A stretch of DNA of 5,163 bases from an uncultured Lachnospiraceae bacterium (lineage in GTDB: Bacteria > Bacillota > Clostridia > Lachnospirales > Lachnospiraceae), in NCBI GenBank assembly GCA_947177105.1, contig CAMWTF010000210.1:1-5163 (forward strand), in the 5' to 3' direction. The notes below the pieces were generated by a model, which saw only the letters and a list, made by a program, of their open reading frames with translations, did no database searches and was not told where the DNA came from. Made by a program: the position numbers and the translations under genes. Each line of letters opens with the position of its first letter. Positions within the stretch are counted from its first letter, which is position 1. Positions 1-5,163 of the stretch are shown piece after piece.

Positions 1-173
1 ATACAGGCGGTCAGTTCCTCTCTGGAAAAGTTGTCCGCATAGGCCCGCGCACCGAATTTTTCCCCGCCCATATAGATGGCGTCCGCTCCCGCATGTACGG
101 CGCCGTAAAAGGCTTCTCTGTTGCCCGCCGGAGCCAGCAGCTCTATCTCCCTATCTTGCTTTTGTCTCTCCAT
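1..173 (-). CDS. U32 family peptidase / RNA hydroxylase-like protein, N-terminal fragment
   Basis: This is the first 57 codons of a minus-strand gene whose remainder lies beyond the left edge. The visible protein begins MERQKQDREIELLAPAGN and continues with GADAIYMGGEKFGARA and a DNFSREEL stretch. That is the characteristic N-terminus of U32 'peptidases': the LLAPAG strand followed by the GADAxYxGG/FGAR motif. Known family members include collagenase-like proteases and the RlhA and TrhP proteins, which act in 23S rRNA C2501 or tRNA U34 hydroxylation; the fragment does not show which subgroup this is. Two in-frame ATGs exist, at 179 and 173. The AGGA at 180-183 directly abuts the first but lies six bases ahead of the second, so 173 is preferred. 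The gene lies 122 bp downstream of zapA in the same direction, separated by a hairpin. I see no convincing separate promoter in that gap. Confidence 0.88.
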   Translation of the reverse strand, partial: MERQKQDREIELLAPAGNREAFYGAVHAGADAIYMGGEKFGARAYADNFSREELTAC

Positions 174-285
174 GTCCATTCCTATCTGCCCGTCCCCGCC
201 GGGCCCTCGTTCCAGTTTTGCCGCATTCCGATCTGCGTCGCTTCTGTGCCGCCTCCGCACAACTTCCGCATATCGGGTATAGCAG

Positions 286-312
286 AAAAGCTGCCCTACA
301 CTGGCAGCTTTT
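286..312. terminator. Perfect 10-bp hairpin across the zapA stop codon, terminator-like
   Basis: AAAAGCTGCC (286-295) and GGCAGCTTTT (303-312) form a perfect 10-bp inverted repeat around a 7-base loop. The loop contains the zapA TAG stop (298-296, minus strand). On the plus strand the stem runs into TTTTTATTTTT, a good intrinsic-terminator tract, yet no plus-strand gene ends here. On the minus strand, where zapA is transcribed, the U run is only four bases and is followed by CTGC. It would therefore act as a weak or partial terminator of zapA, or as a block to antisense transcription entering zapA. Its role is inferred; the hairpin itself is plain in the sequence. Confidence 0.65.
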
Positions 313-709
313 TATTTTTCTGTTCCTTTTCCAGTTTTTCAATCTGCTTGGCTTTCTCCCGCAGTTGTATTTCCATCTCCCTGGAATCCTTTTCCATATT
401 CTCCATCTTGATCTGGGAGGAGATCAACTCATGTTTTAAATCGTACAACTCCTTCTCCTTGCGCTGCAGCTCCTCTTCAAGCATGGAGATCTGCTTCTTG
501 GCCTTGAAATAATCGTCCGCTATATTCAGCTGCAGCAGCACTCCCTGGGTGTCCAGCGGCTGCCTGCGAAAGCTGTCCATCTTACTGTATTCGTTCACTT
601 TATTATTGATATAGGAGGCCACTTTCTGCAGATACTCCTCGCTTTCGTAACCGCTGAGTGTAAATACTTTTCCGCCGATGATTACCTCAGTATCTGTTTT
701 GGAAGCCAT
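296..709 (-). CDS. zapA: Cell division protein ZapA
   Basis: This is a ZapA-type FtsZ-associated protein. ZapA binds and bundles FtsZ protofilaments at the Z-ring in the cytoplasm. The protein starts MASKTDTEVIIGGKVFTLSG, the short N-terminal beta-hairpin domain. It continues with ESEEYLQKVASYINNKVNEY (about residues 22-41), the conserved helix typical of the family. From about residue 56 to 132 it is a charged heptad-like coiled coil, rich in Glu, Lys and Leu. At 137 residues it is longer than the E. coli (about 109) or Bacillus (about 85) proteins, the extra length being coiled coil. The frame is open to an ATG at 775, but that lies only about five bases inside the predicted transcript and has no Shine-Dalgarno. 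The ATG at 718 directly abuts AAAGG, whereas 709 has AAAGGA (718-723) eight bases upstream, so 709 is chosen. It has its own promoter at 787-815, and the 3' end forms a hairpin. Confidence 0.9.
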   Translation of the reverse strand: MASKTDTEVIIGGKVFTLSGYESEEYLQKVASYINNKVNEYSKMDSFRRQPLDTQGVLLQLNIADDYFKAKKQISMLEEELQRKEKELYDLKHELISSQIKMENMEKDSREMEIQLREKAKQIEKLEKEQKNKKLPV

Positions 710-786
710 ATTTTCCATCCTTTCCGACAAAAAACTACAATATATGCGTTCCTTTGTACTATCAGAACACAACATCTATTTTTACT

Positions 787-815
787 ATTATATATCAGAT
801 CCGGCGGGCAGACAA
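787..815 (-). promoter_or_regulatory. Sigma-70-type promoter of zapA
   Basis: On the minus strand, TTGTCT (815-810) is followed after exactly 17 bases by a perfect TATAAT (792-787). Transcription would start near 780, giving a leader of about 70 bases before the zapA ATG at 709. This promoter gives zapA transcription independent of ruvAB, from which it is separated here by the plus-strand gene. Confidence 0.8.
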
Positions 816-915
816 GCCCATTCCGCTATTTTCCTAAAATCTTTTCTACGAAGAAACGTATTCTGCCGCTGATGCAGACACTCCTGCCTATTACTATAGA
901 GTTGCCTCCCATATA

Positions 916-933
916 TCAAACATTTCAAACATT
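916..933. repeat. Tandem 9-bp direct repeat TCAAACATT
   Basis: TCAAACATT occurs twice with no gap (916-924 and 925-933), directly upstream of the inverted repeats at the promoter of the plus-strand membrane-protein gene. Direct half-sites beside a promoter often bind a regulator, but this is inference. The low sequence complexity of the AT-rich region makes chance possible. Confidence 0.6.
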
Positions 934-968
934 TATTGATATTCAATAAAAATATATTGACTTTCAAT
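932..968. promoter_or_regulatory. Two ATTGA-N3-TCAAT inverted repeats, candidate operators
   Basis: Two perfect copies of ATTGA-N3-TCAAT are present: ATTGATATTCAAT at 935-947 and ATTGACTTTCAAT at 956-968. Their centres (941 and 962) are 21 bp apart, two helical turns, so both would face the same side of the DNA. The first copy extends to 8-bp arms (932-939 and 943-950). The second covers the -35 hexamer at 957-962, so a bound protein would block RNA polymerase. I do not recognise the regulator, and the spacing does not fit the FNR site (TTGAT-N4-ATCAA). The sites also lie about 120 bp upstream of the divergent zapA -35. Confidence 0.65.
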
Positions 969-985
969 CATATAAATGCTATATT
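957..985 (+). promoter_or_regulatory. Extended -10 promoter of the plus-strand membrane-protein gene
   Basis: TTGACT (957-962), a 17-base spacer, and TATATT (980-985) preceded by TGC (977-979) make a near-consensus sigma-70 promoter with an extended -10. Transcription would start near 992, giving a leader of about 74 purine-rich bases before the GTG start at 1066. The -35 lies inside the second inverted repeat, which suggests repression. Confidence 0.8.
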
Positions 986-1053
986 GGGGGCACTGAAAAG
1001 GCTCGCAAGAAAAAGACACAGGTAAAGCAAAGCCAGGAAACAGAGAAAAGAAA

Positions 1054-1059
1054 GAAGGA
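1054..1059 (+). promoter_or_regulatory. Ribosome binding site GAAGGA that fixes a GTG start
   Basis: GAAGGA sits six bases before the GTG at 1066. The frame is closed upstream by a TGA at 994-996. No ATG, GTG or TTG lies between that stop and 1066, and the next in-frame ATG is near codon 65. The GTG is therefore the only plausible start for a full-length product. Confidence 0.8.
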
Positions 1060-1065
1060 AAAGCA

Positions 1066-2481
1066 GTGGCTAACGAAATCATCCCGGAAACCGGGGACAA
1101 AACCGCAGGCAGAAAAGAGCCGGAAACAAAATCCAGAATATGGTCAAAACATCCCTGTCTGACCCTGGCCCTGTTGACACCGCTGGCAGGAATAGTAGTT
1201 GTGGTGCTGTGGACGCTGGCGGTGGAACGCGATCTAGATGATCTGCTTGAACTTATCATGCTGGGATCCCTTGGCGCCGGCTGTTTAGTCTTTCCCTGGA
1301 TAATAACAGCGGCGGAAATATATCTGGCAATAAGGGGACATGGCCGTGAGGAGACTTACAGAAGGGGACGGGGTTTTGATGTGGCGGCAATTCCGCTGGG
1401 AGTACTATACAGTATTATTTATCTGGAAGTATTCTACAGCGTAGAGTTTGGAAAAAACTGGAATGAGGTCCTGTACAACGCCGAGACCCACACGCCCATT
1501 TTTACCCACTATGCCCCCACCATATGGATACTGGCTCTGGTGGGATACGTCGGCTATTTGACCCTGAACTTTTTCGCCTCTCCAAAAAAGACGCCGCCCC
1601 TCATACCGGTGCTGGGGATGGCGGCAATGTATCTGGGAACGGCAGAAAGCATTCTCTGGGGCATACAGGTATATCCTCCGGATTCTCCACAGCATTCGTT
1701 TATGGATATCTACCTGCTCCTGTTTCCACTGAACTGTGTGATCATCACCGCCAGAACAGTGCGCCACAAAGTATGGGAATGGGAACAGTATCCTCATTGG
1801 AACCAGGAAGAACACTCATGGCTGCAGATCTGCAATCGGCTTTTGATGCGCTCAAGGCGCTGGCCCTTCGCCGCGTTTATGCTGATGTGGCCGCTGTTAG
1901 GCATTCTGATTGTGCTGCTGCTTTTGGCGGGACAAAGACCGGATGCCGTCATAAAGGCTTTCACGGAGACGGCGCAGTGGAACCTCTCGCAGCGAGTGGC
2001 GCCTCAGAACATTTACTATGACGAACATTACCTCTGTACCGTGGCCGCAGGCGGGCATAAAAATATTGTGAAGCCCCAGCGTCTCGGGGTAAGGCACGGT
2101 CATGAAGTGATTGTGAACAGACAACTCTGTGTGGCAAACGCTTTCGAACAAATATTGGAGGAAAAAACGCCGGGATTTCACAAGGTGATAAGGTATGTGT
2201 ATGACACCTGCGGTTTCCCGGTAGCAAAGCTGATCCGCTCCAGATACACGGCCGATCTGATCTACTTTCTGATGAAACCTCTGGAATGGTTTTTTCTGAT
2301 TGTGTTGTATCTGGTGGATACAAATCCCGAAAACCGCATTGCGCTTCAGTACACCGGAAAGGGTCTGCAGGATTTCCCCGGCGCAGCCACTCCTGTCCCT
2401 GATCCCGTCACGATAACGGCTCCAGCCCCAGATGCCGATAGGCGCACTCCGTTACCACCCGGCCCCGGGGGGTGCGGTTGA
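1066..2481 (+). CDS. Polytopic membrane protein of unknown function (DUF6688-like)
   Basis: This is a 471-residue integral membrane protein starting at GTG. Hydrophobic segments lie at about residues 31-52, 65-90, 105-124, 150-170, 178-200, 211-229 and 267-289. A mostly polar domain (290-400) follows, then a last hydrophobic stretch at 401-417. The polar domain holds the most distinctive sequence: HYLCTVAAGGH (321-331), GVRHGHEVIVNRQLCVANAF (341-360) and a PENRIALQYTGK block near 421-432. From memory this matches the Firmicutes family DUF6688, with no known role; that assignment is unverified. No catalytic motif is recognisable, though His321, His331, His344, His346, Cys324 and Cys355 cluster suggestively. 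The final residues, 448-471, are Pro/Ala-rich and lie antisense to the 3' end of ruvB, so they probably do not belong to the conserved protein. The gene points opposite to its neighbours, between ruvB and zapA, and has a near-consensus promoter overlapped by candidate operators. Confidence 0.85.
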   Translation: MANEIIPETGDKTAGRKEPETKSRIWSKHPCLTLALLTPLAGIVVVVLWTLAVERDLDDLLELIMLGSLGAGCLVFPWIITAAEIYLAIRGHGREETYRRGRGFDVAAIPLGVLYSIIYLEVFYSVEFGKNWNEVLYNAETHTPIFTHYAPTIWILALVGYVGYLTLNFFASPKKTPPLIPVLGMAAMYLGTAESILWGIQVYPPDSPQHSFMDIYLLLFPLNCVIITARTVRHKVWEWEQYPHWNQEEHSWLQICNRLLMRSRRWPFAAFMLMWPLLGILIVLLLLAGQRPDAVIKAFTETAQWNLSQRVAPQNIYYDEHYLCTVAAGGHKNIVKPQRLGVRHGHEVIVNRQLCVANAFEQILEEKTPGFHKVIRYVYDTCGFPVAKLIRSRYTADLIYFLMKPLEWFFLIVLYLVDTNPENRIALQYTGKGLQDFPGAATPVPDPVTITAPAPDADRRTPLPPGPGGCG

Positions 2482-3406
2482 TCAGGCCGTTTTTCAGCAG
2501 GTAGGGCTCCACCACATCCTCGATGGTTCCGGCATCCTCCCCGATGGCGGCGGCCAGAGTGTCCAGTCCCACCGGGCCCCCCGGGAACTTCTCAATCATG
2601 GTATTTAAGATATTGCGGTCAATATGGTCCAGCCCCAGCTTGTCCACATCCATCAGATCCAGGGCCTCCCGGGCCACTTCTTCGGTGATTCTGCCGTCAT
2701 ACTTTACTTGGGCAAAATCCCGGACCCGCTTCAGTATCCGGTTGGCCAGTCTGGGGGTGCCCCGGCTGCGGCGGGCCAGCTCTACCGCGCCCTTCTCATC
2801 GATCTCCACTCCCAACACCCTGGCGGAATGTCGTATAATCAGCTTCAGTTCTTCGACAGAATAAAATTCCAGATGATGAATCATGCCGAAGCGGTCCCGC
2901 AGCGGAGCCGTCAAAAGCCCCACCCTGGTGGTGGCTCCCACCAAAGTGAATCTGGGCAGATCCAGACGCACGGATCGGGCTGTGGGCCCCTTGCCGATCA
3001 TCACATCAATGCAGTAATCCTCCATGGCGGGATACAACACCTCCTCCACCTGGCGGCTCAAGCGGTGAATCTCGTCAACAAACAGAAGATCCCCCTCTTC
3101 CAGATTATTCAGAATAGCGGCAAGTTCCCCCGGCTTCTCAATAGCAGGGCCGCTGGTCACTTTCAAATGCACCCCCATCTCATTGGCAATAATAGCGGCC
3201 AGGGTGGTCTTGCCCAGTCCCGGAGGGCCGTAAAACAGCACATGATCCAGGGCGTCTCCCCTCTGCCTGGCCGCCTCTATATATATTTTCAGGGTTTGTT
3301 TTACCTTGGACTGCCCGATATAATCCTCAAGTACCTGGGGCCGCAGGGAACCTTCGATCTTCACGTCCTCCTCAGTCAGGTTGGTCTCTATCATTCTCTT
3401 TGCCAT
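2408..3406 (-). CDS. ruvB: Holliday junction branch migration ATPase RuvB
   Basis: RuvB is the hexameric AAA+ motor that, with RuvA, drives branch migration of Holliday junctions in recombinational repair. The 332-residue product is the normal family length. Visible motifs are Walker A GPPGLGKT (60-67), Walker B LLFVDEIH (107-114), sensor 1 GATT (157-160), the arginine-finger region LRDRFG (169-174), sensor 2 RGTPRLANR (215-223), and the C-terminal winged helix with RTPRGR (311-316). It looks intact and catalytically complete. The ATG at 3406 gives the usual MAKRxIETN-type N-terminus; AGAGGT (3418-3423) lies 11 bases upstream, slightly long spacing. It starts 19 bp after the ruvA stop, so the two are almost certainly cotranscribed. 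Its last 74 bp overlap the convergent membrane-protein gene, and no intrinsic terminator is visible between the two ends. Confidence 0.98.
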   Translation of the reverse strand: MAKRMIETNLTEEDVKIEGSLRPQVLEDYIGQSKVKQTLKIYIEAARQRGDALDHVLFYGPPGLGKTTLAAIIANEMGVHLKVTSGPAIEKPGELAAILNNLEEGDLLFVDEIHRLSRQVEEVLYPAMEDYCIDVMIGKGPTARSVRLDLPRFTLVGATTRVGLLTAPLRDRFGMIHHLEFYSVEELKLIIRHSARVLGVEIDEKGAVELARRSRGTPRLANRILKRVRDFAQVKYDGRITEEVAREALDLMDVDKLGLDHIDRNILNTMIEKFPGGPVGLDTLAAAIGEDAGTIEDVVEPYLLKNGLINRTPRGRVVTECAYRHLGLEPLS

Positions 3407-3425
3407 ATTTAATATTTACCTCTGT

Positions 3426-4043
3426 CTAAAACATCTTCTTAAGCGCCTGCTTTAACAGTGCGGAGGAATCCAGTCTGTCCGCTCCTTCCACCTGGCTGAC
3501 CGCCTTCATGGCCTCGGTCTGCCCGTAGCCCAGCGCCACCAGAGCCTCCACTGCCTCCCGCTTGCCGGGATGGTCCATGACGGCTCCTGTCCCTGTCTCG
3601 TTCCCATAGACAGCCGCTTCCCTCGAAATATCGGCGGTCTCAAAATCTAGCTTGTCCTTCAGCTCCAGCACCAGCCGCTCCGCCGTGCGCTTGCCGATGC
3701 CGGGAGCCTTGGAAATTGCCTTCACATCCTGGGCCAGAATCGCAAAGCGCAGCTGATCTCCGTCCATCACGGACAGCAGGCCCAGCGCCCCTTTGGGACC
3801 GATGCCGCTGACGGTGATACACCGCTTAAACATCTCCAAATCCCCTTTGGACAGGAAGCCATAGAGCCAGAACGCGTCCTCCCGGACGCTGGTATAGGTG
3901 TACAGCTTAGCCTCCTGCCCTATCCCCGGCATCCTGGCTGCCGTCTGCGCTGAAATATGAATATTCATCCCCACATCATGCACATCTATGACACAGCAAT
4001 CCTGTGCTATATCCGCAACAATTCCCTTTACATAAGCAAACAT
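3426..4043 (-). CDS. ruvA: Holliday junction DNA-binding protein RuvA
   Basis: RuvA binds four-way junctions as a tetramer and loads RuvB onto the arms. The 205-residue protein shows all three domains. The N-terminal OB-fold (about 1-63) begins MFAYVKGIV and contains REDAFWLYGF (54-63), with Glu55 and Asp56 at the positions of the acidic pin. The central domain has two helix-hairpin-helix motifs, VSGIGPKGA (78-86) and APGIGKRTAERL (113-124). After a variable linker (about 135-158), the C-terminal RuvB-binding three-helix domain covers about 160-205. A strong Shine-Dalgarno (AAGGGGGAG) lies just upstream of the ATG at 4043. The 33-bp gap to the preceding orf142 has no visible promoter or terminator, so ruvA probably depends on the promoter at 4565-4593. 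This gene is strongly GC-rich (41 G/C in the 60 bases 3661-3720). Confidence 0.98.
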   Translation of the reverse strand: MFAYVKGIVADIAQDCCVIDVHDVGMNIHISAQTAARMPGIGQEAKLYTYTSVREDAFWLYGFLSKGDLEMFKRCITVSGIGPKGALGLLSVMDGDQLRFAILAQDVKAISKAPGIGKRTAERLVLELKDKLDFETADISREAAVYGNETGTGAVMDHPGKREAVEALVALGYGQTEAMKAVSQVEGADRLDSSALLKQALKKMF

Positions 4044-4076
4044 AGGCTCCCCCTTCCCAAACCAGAATCAAACAAT

Positions 4077-4505
4077 TTACGAAAGCTTTGTAATTGACAG
4101 TAGGATTACCACCGCTGACAGAACCGCCAAAAATGCCAGCAAAGCTATACATCCCACTTTTATAAACCTTCTACACGCATTTCTTTCAAACACAAAATAA
4201 AGCGCTCCACCGATCAGCAGCCATATAATGAATGTTTTAATATCATTTAATACAAAATCCTGCAATCCCCAGTTTTCATATCTCCTGAAATTGGGATCTG
4301 AGGGATCATCATAGGCTATGTACGCAGTGAATGTACTGAGCAAAGCGGAAACCACATAAAATATAGAGCAGGGAAATATCCACCAGAACCTTAAAGTATT
4401 CTTCCGTATTCTATCCCAGGTCAGCACAATACCCGAAAAAACAGAGAGAAAAAATAACCCTATATAGAGAGCATTCATAATTGCTGCATAGGTTTCAATA
4501 CTCAT
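4077..4505 (-). CDS. Small four-helix membrane protein, unknown function
   Basis: I do not recognise this 142-residue protein. It has four hydrophobic segments (about residues 9-29, 41-64, 91-107 and 115-137). A polar loop between the second and third (YDDPSDPNFRRYENWG, 65-80) is the most distinctive stretch. Basic residues at 32-39 and 108-116 suggest both ends face the cytoplasm. There is no signal-peptide cleavage site or enzyme motif. The start at 4505 has only a weak GTGAG about ten bases upstream. It overlaps the stop of a short leader ORF as ATGA, so coupled translation is possible; an in-frame TAA at 4514-4512 rules out a longer form. The gene ends 33 bp before ruvA and probably shares its transcript. 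It is markedly AT-rich (18 G/C in the 60 bases 4141-4200) against the GC-rich ruvAB, which suggests a different origin. Confidence 0.8.
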   Translation of the reverse strand: MSIETYAAIMNALYIGLFFLSVFSGIVLTWDRIRKNTLRFWWIFPCSIFYVVSALLSTFTAYIAYDDPSDPNFRRYENWGLQDFVLNDIKTFIIWLLIGGALYFVFERNACRRFIKVGCIALLAFLAVLSAVVILLSITKLS

Positions 4506-4531
4506 ATAAAATTACTCACAATCTGTTTCAT
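4502..4531 (-). CDS. Possible nine-residue leader ORF (MKQIVSNFI)
   Basis: ATG at 4531 opens a nine-codon frame, MKQIVSNFI, ending in TGA at 4504-4502. The last bases overlap the ATG of orf142 as ATGA (4505-4502), the classic geometry for translational coupling. GGA lies four bases upstream of the ATG, and a fuller AGGA further up at about ten. The ORF falls wholly inside the predicted leader from the promoter at 4565-4593. Such a short frame can arise by chance. It has no attenuator-like run of one amino acid, so a coupling role is more likely than sensing. Confidence 0.35.
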   Translation of the reverse strand: MKQIVSNFI

Positions 4532-4564
4532 ATAGTCCAAATCCTGTTTGAAGTTTGCTTATCC

Positions 4565-4593
4565 ATTCTATCATAGCAGAACATATGTTTCAA
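4565..4593 (-). promoter_or_regulatory. Extended -10 promoter for orf142-ruvA-ruvB
   Basis: On the minus strand, TTGAAA (4593-4588) is followed after 17 bases by TAGAAT (4570-4565). The -10 is directly preceded by TGA, which supplies the TG of an extended -10. Transcription would start near 4558, about 53 bases before the orf142 ATG. It lies between the MATE stop (4645) and orf142. I see no terminator after the MATE gene, so read-through from upstream is also possible. It is the only clear promoter upstream of ruvA in the window. Confidence 0.75.
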
Positions 4594-4644
4594 GTGCTTT
4601 CTTTTATTGTGCTATTTTCTGCTACGTTCGATCTATGGTTCTAT

Positions 4645-5163
4645 TTATTTCGCCTTCTGCCGCCGTATCCTGCCATATACCACCAGGAAGCACAACAGAT
4701 GCGCCGCAAAAGTCAGCCCCCAGCTGATAGGATAGGACACATACAGTATCTCCAGGCTGTGATGAGCTTTGAAGATGGTCATGATCCACACTATCCGAAA
4801 CAGGCAGGCCCCGGTCAGAGATACCAGCATGGGCATAATGCTGTAGCCCATACCCCGAAGCGACCCCACCATCACATCCATCATGCCGCACAGGGCGTAG
4901 GTAATACAGATGTAGGAAAGACGCAGCATTCCATATTGAATCACCTCCGGGTCAGGAGAGTAGAGTTTTAGCAAGGTTCCCCCCGCCAGATAAACCCCGG
5001 TGCCCATAAGCACACCCACCACAATGACACAGCCCTGGCAGATCAGCAGAATTTTTCCCATCCGTTTATACTGTTTCGCGCCGTAATTCTGCCCGGTGAA
5101 GCTGATGCAGGTCTGGTGCAGGGCATGCATGGCCGGGTAGACAAAGCCCGCCAGGTTCTGAGC
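4645..5163 (-). CDS. MATE family efflux transporter, C-terminal part
   Basis: This is the last 172 residues of a multidrug and toxin extrusion (MATE) transporter; the 5' end lies beyond the right edge and the frame is open to the last base. MATE proteins are about 450 residues with twelve membrane helices and export cationic compounds by sodium or proton antiport. The fragment starts AQNLAGFVYPAMHALHQ and contains FTGQNYGAKQYKRM, the recurrent MATE signature (xGQNxGAxxxxR). It then shows hydrophobic segments at about 38-60, 80-100, 106-127 and 142-163. GSLRGMGYS resembles the family's conserved xxxRGxG motif between late helices. The product ends in a basic tail, RIRRQKAK. Substrate cannot be told from this. 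The ATG at 5130 is internal, not the start, because recognisable MATE sequence continues upstream. Confidence 0.92.
   Translation of the reverse strand, partial: AQNLAGFVYPAMHALHQTCISFTGQNYGAKQYKRMGKILLICQGCVIVVGVLMGTGVYLAGGTLLKLYSPDPEVIQYGMLRLSYICITYALCGMMDVMVGSLRGMGYSIMPMLVSLTGACLFRIVWIMTIFKAHHSLEILYVSYPISWGLTFAAHLLCFLVVYGRIRRQKAK

Noticed and set aside
276..285. Extended -10-like CTGCTATACC (minus strand) as a promoter for the U32 gene
   Set aside because: Only four of six -10 positions match, and no -35 lies at a usable distance because the hairpin stem occupies that position.
93..512. Plus-strand open frame of 139 codons across the U32 start and zapA 3' end
   Set aside because: It lies antisense to zapA and the U32 start, is rich in Ser, Cys and Phe as expected from antisense coiled-coil coding, and has no ribosome binding site or family resemblance.
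710..775. Longer zapA start at ATG 775 (adds 22 residues)
   Set aside because: It would begin about five bases after the predicted transcription start and has no Shine-Dalgarno. The extra residues do not resemble a ZapA N-terminus.
862..878. Short inverted repeat TCTGC-N7-GCAGA in the intergenic region
   Set aside because: Five-base arms with no T-tract and no promoter in register are expected by chance at this length.
889..918. Second minus-strand promoter candidate, TTGATA then TATAGT, upstream of zapA
   Set aside because: The spacer is only 15 bases, and a much better promoter with a 17-base spacer lies closer to zapA at 787-815.
2450..2480. GC-rich palindrome CCCGGCCCCGGGGGG region as a terminator between the convergent genes
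   Set aside because: It lies inside the ruvB coding sequence (RTPRGRVV codons), has no T-tract on either side, and is explained by Pro/Arg/Gly codon composition.
2624..3412. Plus-strand open frame of 262 codons across ruvB
   Set aside because: It is antisense to an intact, motif-complete ruvB. Its sequence is rich in His, Gln and Gly, typical of a shadow frame of a GC-rich gene.
4555..4971. Plus-strand frame of 138 codons over the MATE gene 3' end
   Set aside because: It is antisense to recognisable MATE sequence, and its start falls in the promoter region of orf142. The product is rich in His and Gln with no family likeness.

Overview
The window reads as a chromosomal core-gene neighbourhood of an anaerobic Firmicute, most likely a Lachnospiraceae-type Clostridia. 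This rests on protein resemblance and on the ruvA-ruvB, zapA and U32-peptidase gene set, which I recall as a common cluster in that group; no search was run. Base composition is mixed: ruvA and ruvB are GC-rich, while the small membrane gene upstream of ruvA and the main intergenic region are clearly AT-rich.

Most genes lie on the minus strand. From the right edge leftward, the order is: the C-terminal part of a MATE-family efflux transporter (5' end outside the window); a strong sigma-70-type promoter; a possible nine-residue leader ORF overlapping the start of an unrecognised 142-residue membrane protein; ruvA; and ruvB. Orf142, ruvA and ruvB are closely spaced and probably form one transcription unit. 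Further left, zapA (137 residues, long coiled-coil tail) has its own consensus promoter. It is followed by a perfect hairpin across its stop codon and then by the first 57 codons of a U32-family peptidase running off the left edge.

Between ruvB and zapA, on the plus strand, sits one gene for a polytopic membrane protein of 471 codons. It resembles a family of unknown function (DUF6688, from memory). It is transcribed away from zapA and towards ruvB. Its promoter is near-consensus and is covered by two ATTGA-N3-TCAAT inverted repeats 21 bp apart plus a tandem 9-bp direct repeat, so it looks tightly regulated. Its 3' end runs 74 bp into the antisense of ruvB and gives a Pro/Ala-rich tail.

RuvA and RuvB form the Holliday-junction branch-migration motor, ZapA promotes FtsZ assembly at the septum, and U32 proteins are mostly RNA-modification or peptidase-like enzymes. 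The most unusual parts are the inserted plus-strand gene with its operator array and overlapping 3' end, and the leader-ORF/small-membrane-protein arrangement ahead of ruvAB. I see no mobile-element genes, CRISPR array, tRNA or rRNA.
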